Assembly (NCBI RefSeq): GCF_947623445.1
Contig: NC_135248.1
Coordinates: 13,773,820 to 13,837,819, forward strand
From: Clavelina lepadiformis
Taxonomy: Eukaryota > Chordata > Ascidiacea > Aplousobranchia > Clavelinidae
Length of the DNA stretch: 64,000 nt
Reading direction: 5' to 3'
Shown: piece by piece, positions 24,139 through 35,712 of the stretch
Layout: each line of letters starts with the position of its first letter
How positions within the stretch are numbered: the stretch's first letter is position 1
The notes under the pieces: generated by a model
The model's database searches: none
Told to the model about the DNA's origin: nothing
What the model saw: only the letters and a program-made list of their open reading frames with translations
Translations under genes and position numbers: made by a program

Positions 24139-24611
24139 ACGTGTTAATTTTATGCGGAATGTTAAGGTACAATTTCGACTGGTTAATTACTGAGAGCCAG
24201 CCAAGTTGTTTCGAATCAAGCTTTGTCCACATTTTTCTTTCATGAGCAGCTCATCGCCAAAATGTTTTCAAACAGAAGTTTGCGTGAAAGTTTATTTTCA
24301 GAGACAAAGCACAATGAGATTCTGCCCACAAGGAGACAAATGTTTATACGAAACATTTTTAAATTCACCATTTCCACTTGATCATTTAAATAAATTTTAC
24401 ACACGGCTTCAAGCATAGAAGTAATATTTCAAATCATGACGACAATGTAAGAAATATTAACGCATGCAGCGCGTACGCACGAACCAGGCGGTAACGCAAG
24501 GTTGGTAAGATGGAAGTTTCAGGTCTCAAACCAGATGGCAAATAATTACCGAAACCCCAAAACACCGCGGCAAGTTTTTCGTATCCACCAATGACATAGG
24601 GCTTAGTAAGG

Positions 24612-25460
24612 TGTTCTTTGAACTCTCGGGGTTCTTGCTTGGGGTGTGCGAGGTGTGCCCTTGTAGCTACCGGCCGGGGTATGCGGTTCTTTGGGCCTAT
24701 TCGGGGTCATTCTGGGCATTTTTGAAGTGTGCTTTTTTGCCCAATCCCGAACGGCCGTGCCCCCCATTCAGACGCAACAGACCTGAGTTCAAAAATATGA
24801 TTGGTTACGCAACGTGAAAGACAATCAATCTATGGATCGCTTGCAGCCAATTAAAATGTTCTGAGCTTTCTGCTAAACGAAGGCAGTTAACATTTTGCTA
24901 TCTATGCCACAGCTTTTACACAAAATAAATGACGGTATCAATGTAATAGAAAGTTACCTTGCTTTTAATGTTTTCTGCGGCAACATGTTGGTTGGCGGCC
25001 CAATCGACTTTGAGAAAACGTGCCACCGTGCGACGTTGTATCCGGCCGGCCATAAACACTACCTGGTGTGTATGCGGTGTTGGGTGTGTACGGGTAACCT
25101 GCTTGTCCTTGTGGTGATTGCATTGGGGTAGTCTAAAGATGGAAAACGTTTTTAGAATATAGCAATTTTTCAACAAGAAACATCAACAGTAACTTACGAT
25201 CTTGATGTATCCAGCACAATTGATAAAGATTGTTATTTGTGTTGTTACTGTTACAAGTTAATCGATAATAATTATTTGTCGCCCGAAGCAACAATCTCAC
25301 AGTGTAATCAGTTTACGATCGAGCCGTAGTTAAATAAACCAGGACGGTTTATCAGTTAAATATGTTTGTTTGATTCACAAAATCTCTCAGGTCGCTAATT
25401 TACAAACCTTACCAAAAGCGCCATAATGAGTGAGAGCAATAAACTCTTAGTCTGGTTCAT
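24612..25460 (-). CDS. Candidate small secreted Pro/Thr-rich protein, duplication copy 1
   Basis: Three conserved pieces are seen in the same order in both duplication copies: a signal-peptide-like first exon at 25413-25460 (MNQTKSLLLSLIMALL then GTAAGG); an exon starting at an acceptor near 25132 (TTPMQSPQGQAGYPYTPNT then AYTPGSVYGRPDTT); and a terminal piece ending at 24612 (TPAGSYKGTPRTPQARTPRV then QRTPY, stop). I could not join the pieces in phase, and copy 1 has an extra C near 24765 relative to copy 2 that shifts the last frame. The repetitive TP motifs recall low-complexity tails, but no family is recognised. It could be non-coding. Confidence 0.3.
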
Positions 25461-26080
25461 CTGTGGCCGTCTCTGCCCATTGACAATGATGCTCTCTGCG
25501 CATTCTCCAGCGAATATTCTTCTATTGTGAAAGCCGACTTGGACGACGACTCACAGAGCTTTCTCGACCGCTGTCAGAACCAAGTGCTACTCAAGTCTGA
25601 GAGCACGAAAAACTCTTCTTGACTCATCATGAGGTCGCATGTCTTTCTCGGCAGCACATTCGCAGACATCAATCGGCCAACACGTGGGGAATAGAATTGT
25701 ATTCAATCGGCAACGAAACAAATAAACGACTGAATGGATTTACAGACGTTGAACAAAATACAAAGCAAAGCAATCAACGTTAATTAACTAAGGAATGTAA
25801 GAAATTCGCCAAAACAAAGAAATCAAAGGAAATAGTAACTAACATGATGTGGCGGTGACATGACGCCAACCGCCACTGATAAAACTGATCGCCAGTGATA
25901 GAAAAACCAATGAACAAGTTTCTATGATAAGAAATCTCGAAATTATCACTACAAAATAGCACAACCGTATGCGGTGTTTACAAAATCAATTAACTCGTAT
26001 GTGACAAACAAATACAATTGTTACGTAACTATGCGAGTAATACAAATATAAATCACTTTTAAGCAACATTTCAAAGTTCT

Positions 26081-26154
26081 TCGCGTGGCGCATCAGGATA
26101 AACGAGAACTGCATTGTCTAAAAATCCCGAGTTCGATTCCCGACCAGGTCGCGA
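26081..26154 (+). repeat. tRNA-like / SINE-head sequence in the duplication
   Basis: TGGCGCATCAGGATA resembles a polymerase III A box, and GAGTTCGATTCCCGACC resembles a B box 30-odd bases later. The ends TCGCG and CGCGA could pair. The T-stem does not pair correctly, so this is not called as a functional tRNA. A sister copy lies at about 37629-37705. Confidence 0.35.
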
Positions 26155-26421
26155 TTGACAAAATATAATCGCGTTCGGTCGCTCTTACTTTTGTGTAAAT
26201 GAATCGATCTTAAGAACGGTATTTATCGAAGTAAAACCAATTTCTTGCTTGAAGATGACTACGTCACACGGAGACGTCACTTTACTTTCGCGAGCGGAGT
26301 CCTACCCATTTACCATCGCACCAACCAAGAAGAACCTCCAACTTCTATAAATTAAAAGTTTGAGATTAAATTCCTCTGCAATGTTCAACTTCACACAAAC
26401 ATAACAAGACATAAATAATAC

Positions 26422-29400
26422 CGAGTCATCCAATTGGTCAAGGACTCGTTGAATTTCAGCGATTTCTGATTGGTTCGCATCGCGCTTCCCATCTGTTGCG
26501 TCATCATCAGGGAAGCAATTGTACATAAACAGCCCATCCTCGATTTTGTTGAAGAAGACTTTTGAAGGAATCTTCGGGATTATGTTGCCACTGATACCAA
26601 GCACTCCGATCTAGAGTTAAAATGTTTGTAAAATTAAACTACAACATGGTGTTATAACAAAGACTAATTTCTTAATATTTAACTCATACAAGTTAACTGG
26701 TTAGTGTTAACTAATTAATAACTAACTAGCACGATGGTAGCTTAGGCCTACAGTAGCCTACTGGACAAACACAAATTCTTGGATTTTGAGAAAAATAGAA
26801 GGAATTTTAAGCGACCAACTTAAACCACAATTGAGTATTCGTTGCAGAAATAAAACTTGATATTAAAGTCGCAAAAATATTTTTACTTTTGTAAAAATTT
26901 GAAATTTACTTCTGGCCAAATCTTGGTCAGATGCTGATGATTTTAGCCTAAACTGAACCGATCAAATTTTGCATTTTTCTCAATAAAACGAACGAATTTT
27001 AAGCGGCCAGGTTTACTACACATTCCAGATCTATCAGCGATTTAAACAGTAAAACTTGCGCGGTGAAATTACGCCCCATTGAAATAAATTGACGACAAAT
27101 TGGCCGTCAAAAGGTCAAAATTCTAATTCACTATCTAGTCACTTCTGTTTATTTCAATAAACGTTTCAATGTGTATTGAAATAAAAAACAATTTTGTTAA
27201 AAACAAAGGAAATAGTTACAAACAAATATTTACTTTACATATCATATACTACCGAGTTTAAAATTTTGACCTTTTGACGGCCAATTTGTCGCCGGTTAAT
27301 TTGATCGCCGGCCAATTTATCGACGGTTAATTTGATCGTCGGCCAGTTTATGTCACAGTCAGTTTGTCTGCGGTCAATTTACGTCACGTTCAGTTGACCC
27401 CGGTGAGTTTGTTCGCGGCCACTTTCCCGCGGCCATATGTCGTGCTCCCACCAACAACAACGCACAGAATCTCAACAAACCATCTTTGCTTAAAAGCGGG
27501 AAAAACTATTATGACGTCACACGCAATACCAAGGCGCATTGTTACGACACATCGAGTTCGTAAACAAAGTTGAAGACGAACGGAAAAGCAGAAAGTAAAA
27601 TAAATAAACAAACCTTTCCTGGCATTGCTTGAATTGCCTCAAATAATCGGCCGACATCTTCTGGTTTAGAAAAGCAATTGGACAGACGAAGCCCCTCGAT
27701 GTGTTTCTCAACTTTAGTGAGAATAAACAGGAACGAGTCAATTTGTGATTCTGTCAACTTGATATCGTATAAATCCAGCCTTTCTGGGAAGAGTTCCGCT
27801 GCATTCGTGGTGAGCTGCTCATCATTGATTTGATGAATTTGTTCATAAACACGCAGCATTTCACGTTTTTCATCATCTAAACATAAATAAAACTTATTTG
27901 TACCTGGTTTACACTTCAACGACTTTAGGCCTATCTGTGGTTGAATGGGTGTAGGCTACAGGTTAGTTACCAGCTAATATACAAAGTCCATTGATCACAA
28001 TTCAATAAATAAACCGTGCAAACTGCACAGGTACAAGTTTACAACAAACAAGGTTGCAATAAGACAACCGCGTCATTACATGCAATTATATACATATTAT
28101 ACTGTACTGGTAAGCCTAAAATTACTATGGGCTACTAGGTGGTTAAGAATTGTTACATCAGATATGGGGCAACTGTGCATTACTAAATACTACCATTTAC
28201 AGACACCAAGTCAAAATGTATCACAGCAAAGTGTAATGCATGTAAGATATTGTGAGTTAATTCACAGTATTACCTCTCCATGAATATATCCCTTTGTATG
28301 GATATGTTTCTAATTTGCTGATAATCTCTGTATGTTGAAGATTTCCTGCAAAATAGCAAAACAACATTCTTACAACACTAGCAATGAGCACCAAATAGGA
28401 AAAAAAATAGAAGTTATTAACAAACTAAATCCATATCCAAATCCGCAAGCAAATATTTTAAAAAAAATGTCCGGCTATTTTGGTTAGCATGTGCATCTAT
28501 TTTCGGGTCGGGCTGAATATGCTTAGAAACATTTAAATAAATGTAAAAAATCCGTAAACAATATAATTTCTTGTAATTTTAGCCAATTGTCTATAACTTT
28601 CTTACCAGTGGAGGAAGGCATGGAATGAATGGGTGCTTGGACATTGCTGAGGTATTGCATATGAACAGGATAATGCAAGGAATTATCTAAAGTACATCAC
28701 GATCAGATAACTCTTTGTAGGGCATCAGCAAGCTGGGCTAGTCTGACAATTGTCTTGAAATCACAAACATCTTACCTGCTGGTAAAGGTTGCGTGGACAT
28801 GGAAGTATTCATCACCCAGTGCTGAGAAGAAGGAAGTGGAGTTGCAGGACAATTCATGGAAGCACCTACATAGCATGATTAGAAACTAAAGTAAAACATG
28901 ACTAACTTGTAATGATGGCGTATATGCTCTGTAGCATAGCATACTCGGCTTCTATAGCGTAGGTTACAGTTCACATGGTATCACTGTATGAAGTTAGCAC
29001 ATATATGTAAGCTATGCGAATTTTGTCTTACCAACATATGTGCTGGAAGGTTGGCTGAATAATGCACTATTGGCAGAATTTTGAGAAAAAGAACGTTCCA
29101 TAGAACCACCTGCACGGATGGTTGGGTTTCGTGCTACTGGAGTCGGCAAATTATCTCCTACATCTGACGATCGAGTCTGAGTGCAAACATTTTGATCATC
29201 TTGTAAAGTTGAGTTGGCTGCTGCTAAAGAAGAAGACACTGAAAGAGAATTATTGGGCTGGATGCCAAGTATCTGATCGAGTCCTTCAACCTTGCTACTG
29301 CTTGCTTGGTCTGATTCTTCCACTGATTCTGCCACGGACAGAAGGAGGTCTATATTACTGAATATGTCAATGCCACGTTGGGGTGTCAATTTTTTTTGCT

Positions 29401-30730
29401 GGGCCTGGACATCCTGAGTGCTCGATACTTCTCTTTCACTATTACAACTTTTAGCAGAGACAAGTTTCGAATTCACATTTTTTCTTACAGCCAAATGGTT
29501 CTCAGAAAGCAGCCTGTTTCCGTTCTTTACCGGAGAGCTTTCAAAATTACTGCCATGATTTTCTTCAAAGTTATTTTGAATGTGACCATTGCCACCATGT
29601 CCACAGATGTCAGGTGGGTTTTGTACAACTGGCGCAGAAAAACTGTTCATTACTATAGGAGGTACATTATGGGCAGCGTCTTTTTCATGACATTCTGAGA
29701 GTCCATCAGTGTTGGCTGCTGCAGAAAACACCTGAAGAGAATTTGTCAACTCAACTTGAGGTGTCTGGTCATTTCCATAAAACTTTGTTGACTGGCCTGA
29801 CTCTGAATCAGATGTAAGATCAATGACAGGTTTATTTCCATTTAATTCTGATGACACAATGGTATTAACATTGCGTGGTTCCAGTGGCATCTGTCCCTCG
29901 TAAGTTACATAGAGCTTTTTCCCTCCCACAAAAATCTGATTAGGAATTGGTTTTTGATCCAGATCTCTCCTGTTCATAGAAGTCATACGAGCATTAGAAA
30001 GCAAGCCATATCTATTCCTTACATACGAAATGCTTAAAACCTTGCCATGATTCTGTTCAAGGTAACTTTGAATATGACTGTGATCAAGAAACACTGAAAC
30101 AGGCCAGACTTTTACTTGAACTTCTTCTTTGTCGTATAACTCCACACATTCATAAAGGTCACCACTGCGACAATTATTTAGCAGCTCAAACAGCTCGAGA
30201 ACGTCACAGCGGGATTTGCAGACAATTTCACAAACATTATCAACTGGAGAACAAGCTATCAATTTTGAAATAGGAAACTTTAAGTCATTGAGTAGTTGAT
30301 AAACTTGATCCTCACATATGTGTTTCCTTCCACTTATTTCCAGAGAAAATTTCCTGTTTATAGGAGTTTCACAGCGTGAAGGTTGTTGCTTGTTGGTACT
30401 TTTAGCAGGGTTTTGAACGTAGCTAACATAAACATTTTCCTGGACTACTGGTGTCACATTTGGAGGCAATAAACTTTTACTCAAATGCTGAGTTTCTAGA
30501 GCTTGTGACTGATTTCCAAAAATTTCATTATTTGTATCCCCAAAACGAGCCCTTTTTGTTTGTGAAGATTGATATTCCAATGAAGATACTGCTGTGTTAA
30601 TTGATCCTACAACAGCACAATCTGTTTGAAAAGTTTGTAAACCAGTGCTATCCTTCTGTTGAATTGTAGCGGCCGTTGGGTGTTTCGTTTGTTTGTCGCT
30701 GGCTGGCGCTCTCACAATGCTCGCAGCACA
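26422..30730 (-). CDS. Gene joining a ZCCHC3-like fold to leucine-rich repeats
   Basis: Minus-strand exons: large exon about 29030-30730; about 28775-28868; about 28610-28688; about 28276-28346; 27614-27876; 26422-26610. The first introns are all phase 1 and the last phase 0, and every junction joins the frame, so they form one transcript. The large exon has a Gln/Ser/Asn-rich start, then a domain resembling the N-terminal half of ZCCHC3 and related retroelement-linked proteins (VYQLLNDLKFPISKLIACSP ... VKVWPVSVFLDHSHIQSYLE ... IPNQIFVGGKKLYVTYEGQ), then a long Ser-rich disordered part. No CCHC knuckle follows. The last two exons are LRR-like (LDLYDIKLTESQIDSFLFIL, IEGLRLSNCF, IGVLGISGN). The true first exon is not certain, since the large frame has no ATG before its fold. 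The role is unknown; RNA binding is inferred from ZCCHC3. Confidence 0.65.
27091..27293. mobile_element. Small TIR element inserted in duplication copy 1
   Basis: GACGACAAATTGGCCGTCAA at 27091 and its inverse at about 27262-27293 form an inverted repeat of about 32 bases. It is followed by diverging tandem pieces (GGCCAATTTATCG, GGTTAATTTGATCG) to about 27446. Copy 2 of the segmental duplication lacks this DNA at 38,640, which supports an insertion of about 360 bp. Confidence 0.7.
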
Positions 30731-30929
30731 TGTCTATTTAAGCACTGTTAATTCGTTTACCGATCTCTTTTCGTTTTGCACTGCCTGCGCGCAGGACATC
30801 AGTTCGATTAAAGACTTGAAGTAAGAAGGTCGTACTTGTTTTTCCTTTAATATATGAGCGAAGGTAACAAACAACTGAGTAGCAACCTTCTGAGCAAAGG
30901 AGTCAGCATCGTAACAACGCAGCATCGCA

Positions 30930-31378
30930 ACAGCAACGTACAAGCTCTACTTCGCCATAGAATGACAGAATAACCAGAATTGGTCAAAGTTTGCCCAGAA
31001 GATGAAGGTCTTTTGTGCTGAATATCAGTAGCTGGATACTGACTAATTATTGAAATGTTAGAAGATTTATTCTGGGTTGAATCTGGCAATGCGAGGTTAG
31101 AAGAATCTTCAACACATTCTGATTTTCTTTTTCTATGTTTCTCACTGTGTTTGCCAAAAACTTCCCACATGTTTGTTTCAATTGGATCACCAGCTTTCAA
31201 CTTCTTGTAGCCGTCTTCGTTTAAATGCAGCCTCGCTTTACAGAAGCGTTTCTCACAGCACCAAAATGTCAGTGGCTATTTAATGCTTTTCTTATCAAAC
31301 ACGTAGCAATATCCATCCGGTCCCTTTAATTTGTCTTTTCCACGAGTCGATGTTTTTAATTTCAGACCAACTGTCATG
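30930..31378 (-). pseudogene. FLYWCH zinc finger exon with an in-frame stop
   Basis: From ATG at 31376-31378: TSTRGKDKLKGPDGYCYVFD, then KKSIK, a TAG stop, then PLTFWCCEKRFCKARLHLNE. This matches the FLYWCH zinc finger (GY.YV ... FWCCEKR..CKAR). It is followed by a Ser-rich region (KHRKRKSECVEDSSNLALPD). It lies just upstream of the ZCCHC3-like exon and on the same strand, so it may have been, or still be, its first exon. The stop would abolish the finger unless translation starts after it. It is possibly a decayed neighbour. Confidence 0.5.
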
Positions 31379-34300
31379 CTTAAAATTAGCAAAGACAGAT
31401 ATTAAATTGCTCATTTACTTCCATAGACTGCAGATCTTGATAGCTCAAACATTTTAATGATTCACGCTTCATAAACGTAGAAAATTTAATCTAGCAAATT
31501 CCAAACAATGAAAAATATAGTGAGACTATGGCAAGAGGGCATTTACTGGTATCAAACATGCCAACATGATAGCACGTCTAAGAAAATTGCATTGCACATT
31601 TTGTTTTTAGTTAACTACGATTAGCAACCTATTTTCAATGCCTACCATATGATATGTACCTATAGTTAATCTCGACAAATAAACATCTACCGGTACCTTT
31701 TCAGCCTGCAAGATGCTATGTGTTATAAATATTATTATATGTGAGCACTGACCATGCACATTTTGCAATCACAGTATGAATTATACTAATTGACTTCTAT
31801 GCGACATCCACATCAATTACATAAAGTTATCATACTATCCACTTTAATAATACACCTCATACCGTCATGCAATTTTTATTTAACGATTTTTATCATCATA
31901 AGCAGTCAATCAATAACGGACAACAATAAGTAAAGTCCAAGTGTATGATTAAATATTTCCCTGTGTTCACCGGAGACTCAAACCTACTGTTATATAATTG
32001 CATTATTGCATAAAATATTTTATTCATTTCCATGAATTATCTGCGGTACTAATATACAAGTGCACAACCAAATGATGTCACAATTTGAGTGGCTGGGGTC
32101 TAGTATACAAAGGCATCCTGTGGTTGTGCACTTGTATACTAGGCCTACACCCCTAATTTCTTCATTTGGAACTATGGTGCATAAACAGCCAACGGCTTCC
32201 AGTCTATCCACCCTAAGGAGTGGGGATGCCCCAGATTGGAAACTTTGCTAAGTACGCAAGGAATTAAAATTAATTGCGCGTATAATGGCCATTCTATCAT
32301 CTTGTTGTGCATGGAACAACTCACAAAAAGAACAAACTTACCACACTGGGAGATGCTTCCATCAAAGAAAGTAACCTGCTGTGCATACTGACTACAGCAA
32401 TTATAACTGATTCTGTTCATCCAATTTTTACAGTGATCTTTTTTTCAGTGATCTTTAAAAAGCACTTACAAACTTACAGAGCTTTTGGGTGTCGTTATTT
32501 TTAACGTCATACCATGACCCCTGAAGTAAGCAGGACCGTACGTATATAGGTCTACACAGTGGTGGGATTCAAATATTTCAACATCCGGTTCTCTCACTAG
32601 CAGCATGCCATATTGACCCGGGGCCGATATATTTAGAACTATACATACGCTTGTTAACAACCGGTTCACAAAAGTCATTGCACCACTGTATATACATCAT
32701 TTTTACAGAAAACACATTTCCCTTGTTTCAGAAATTGATAGGTTACACTCAAAGCGTGCCATTAAGTGCTTGTGTAAACAAGAAGGGGTTTCTAGAAAGC
32801 AAAAAGTTCTATTCTAGCAACAGGCGAGTTTGTTGCCGCCGTTCCACAAACAATGGCTTCACATTAGGCCGCCATTCGCCGACGCTATTTGGAGATTTCA
32901 CGCAGCTTATTTGACGTACTCATTGAGCAGTATAAATGGTGAAAAATGACACTTTCCGGACAATGGTGAAAACGGGCTGTTCCTTTTTTTTGGAAACAAA
33001 GAATTCATATTCGGAGCAAAGTGTTGGCAACTGCGAGCTAGTCGAAGAAGTAATATAGTAGGCTATAGTAATCAAAGCCAAACGTTAAGCCTAAGTCATC
33101 CCATTTCTGACACCTACTGTACTTAACAAAATGTCTACGACATGTTGGCGGCAAATAATAAATTTTCCGTTTAAATATCGGCCACAACGTACTGTTATGA
33201 AGTAAATACTCTTCATTCGCTAACTACCGCCCAAAATCTACGCTGGTTTACTTCTCGGTTGTAAAATGGTACCAAGGTGTTGAGCTAATTCAGAAAACAA
33301 AACGTTCCGCATTCTACCTGAACTACAGACTGACGTCTACTCGTCAATTGTTTACTTGTAACCTGTCATGCAATTTGTGGCACAAAACGCACAAGGCCAG
33401 AATATTAACCAAGTTTTTCGTGACGTTACGCCCATTTCTAATAAAAATCAAAGCAAATTTTGTTGTTTGAAGCCTAATATCGAATAAATAAACAAAAAAT
33501 TTTGGCTTTGGCGGCCTACAAAATTTTTGCCACTACAAACGTATGATTTTACGTCGAATACTTCAATACTTTTGTATTCCGCTACAACACTGATAGGATA
33601 AGTAGCATATCACAAACGCAAAATATACGGCTCTAAACTGATCAAATACGTATGCAAAAGCTCCGTACACTCTTTGAGATACATGTGTCTATAAGACTGC
33701 AACACCTCTTTGCGTGGGCGCTACACATTCCAGTCCGGCTTGTCAGTTTACATTAGATTTAACAGTTACCATCATATAACGTTAATTTTTAAGTTTGCTA
33801 ATAGCGCATTCTTCACCGATTCTTAACAATTTCATTCACGTCAAACCTTCAAAGCTTTACAATATCTTAGCCAGCAATATATTGCCCAGTATCATCGATC
33901 CGCTGTACAAATTATATGCGGTAGGCCACATTGCCTTAATAGCCAACGCCACCCAGCACTGTATGAAGACTTGACGAGCACCAACAGTAGGTTATATAAG
34001 AGGAACCGAAAAAGTCACACGACCCAAGTAAAACAGACTGTTTGCTATTCAACTGAGTTCCATTGTAAAGACAAGCGTAAACTTGCCTCGTTTTGCCGTC
34101 GTTTGCCGCCGCGGCAAATAAATCAAACGCGTCATAGTTTGCGCAACACTCATTCTCATTTTGCTGTGGTTAGTAATCAATTTAGGCTGGACTCTGGAGC
34201 CGGTCACACAATTTCTAGTTGGAATGTGTCAAATCGAAACGGATTCGACTTTGCGGCTCATCATAATAATAAAATACCGTCGATATATCAGGTTGCGAGA

Positions 34301-35712
34301 CATTTAGATTTGATTCGGTTTATTTCTAATATCTCTCAAATCGCCAGCGAAAATAACTTCTTCAACTCTACTTTCCAACCTGTTAAAAACATTTATTAGG
34401 GTGGTGTTGTTCACACAAGCGGGAAGTGGCGGCGCTTTTTGCCGAAGTTCGCCACCTGAACCTGAATCGTATGAAGGCTACGATATGGTGTCGCGGTAAA
34501 CTCTCGATTGCGGAACTGAAATACTGTGCTAGCTTTTTTGACCTCGTTGGCAGGGCGGGACTTAGCAAACGCAAGGTAGAGCGCAAAAGCTGTTGGCGGG
34601 CCTCTTGCCAATTTTAAATAACTTAACGTAATACTAACAACGTAAAAACCAAATAGCAACTCTTTGCAAATCAGCTCCCATGAAAGCATTGCTTTGTGAT
34701 ATGTTTTGACCAAACACTCTTTTTCGAGAACAACTTGTGAAATAACACTTTGATTTGCGCAAAATAGGAAAAGCTACATCATTATTTTTGTTTTGGTGCT
34801 AAGTAGCGCGGAGTTCAATGCAGTCGCATCCCTCGCATTGGTTGAAGGGGACCTGATCGTTGGATAAATAAATAATAATTAATCATCGCTGGTCATATTT
34901 ATGCCGACGTCTCATCCACCGCTTCGTCTAACTTGTAACACTTTAGAATGGTCACTTGGGTTTTAATTGTTATATAAGTTTGCCGAATATAATACCAGCG
35001 TTGTCTTTACGGGCGTCAGTAGCAGCCCTGATTGAGTTAAACCAGCATCGGGGTAAGATCTGTAGCATCACCACAACTGTAGTTGGTACCACAAACGAGA
35101 AGTCACTTCCAAAGATCACTTCATGAACGCACGGCTGATGACAAACCTCAGTGAGTTAATAAGCACATCTCTTCGGTTGAGGTTTATCGCTGCCACAAAC
35201 CGTGGTGTAACCGAAATGTTGAGAAGAAATTAATAATTCAGTTACATTTGACTAGAAGAACTTATATACTGCCACAGATAACAAGCATTTGAAAGCAAAC
35301 AACTCTTCTGTTGTTATGGTAGCAGTGATCGAATGCTAGTTTACTTATTTAACGAAAGGTTTCAAAACCAAATTGGTTCAAGAATCAATCGATTGATTTC
35401 CATTGTTCAAAGGACTGAAAAGTTGCCGCTGCTCCACTTTTCGCCGATGATTGCCGAATTAAACGACTAGTGTTTGCGGAACTATCGTTTGTGACGTCAA
35501 CTTTGATGAACCCTCTCACTGATTTTTCCCTGCACCACCTGTCCTATAGCTATGTAGTTCTACCACGTCGTTTGCGCAAATATTTACTTGTACCTACTTT
35601 CAACATTGTAAAAACATTTAATAGCATAAGACAGTAATTTTAGCGCATCAATATTACAATCAACTGAAATGTTGAATCTAACACAAGCCCCACCTTGACG
35701 TAATGAGCGCAA
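31379..35712. other. Intergenic, repeats only
   Basis: No supported gene. It holds an inverted pair around CAAGTGCACAACCA at 32055-32145 and a hAT-type MITE at 32557-32688. A 142-codon plus frame (33971-34399) and an overlapping 100-codon minus frame (34411-34713) have no domain I recognise. The stretch 34,980-35,230 (TATATAAG, then GTCTTTACGGGCGTCAGTAG) could be part of a solo LTR, but no partner is visible. Confidence 0.4.
32557..32688. mobile_element. hAT-like MITE (CAGTGGTGGGATTC family)
   Basis: Starts CAGTGGTGGGATTCAAA and ends TTGCACCACTG. It shares CATCCGGTTCTCTCACTAG with the 57577-57735 copy in inverse orientation. The target duplication is degenerate (GGTCTACA versus TATATACA). 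It is 132 bp. Confidence 0.7.

Larger units (their letters stand above)
24182..27985. repeat. Segmental duplication, copy 1
   Basis: Directly repeated at 35713-39195 with high identity. Homology begins at TAATTACTGAG, only about 44 bp after the ZIC B stop, and fades after the LRR exon near 27.98 kb. It carries minus-strand exons: a small Pro/Thr-rich candidate gene and two LRR exons. Copy 1 alone has an insertion at about 27083-27446. Confidence 0.93.

Noticed and set aside
24611..24817. Open frame on the plus strand, repeated at 36142-36330 (starting MFFELSGFLLGVCEVCPC)
   Set aside because: It is conserved only because it lies in the segmental duplication. The antisense reading (Thr-Pro-rich, ending in a stop after an acceptor) looks more like protein, and a one-base indel between copies breaks the plus frame differently.
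26081..26154. Possible tRNA gene
   Set aside because: A- and B-box-like sequences are present, but the T-stem and anticodon arm do not fold properly and the sister copy has a broken acceptor stem. Kept only as a tRNA-like repeat.
33971..34399. 142-codon plus-strand frame
   Set aside because: No domain, unusual composition for a conserved protein, no splice context, overlapping frames on the other strand. Chance or repeat-derived.
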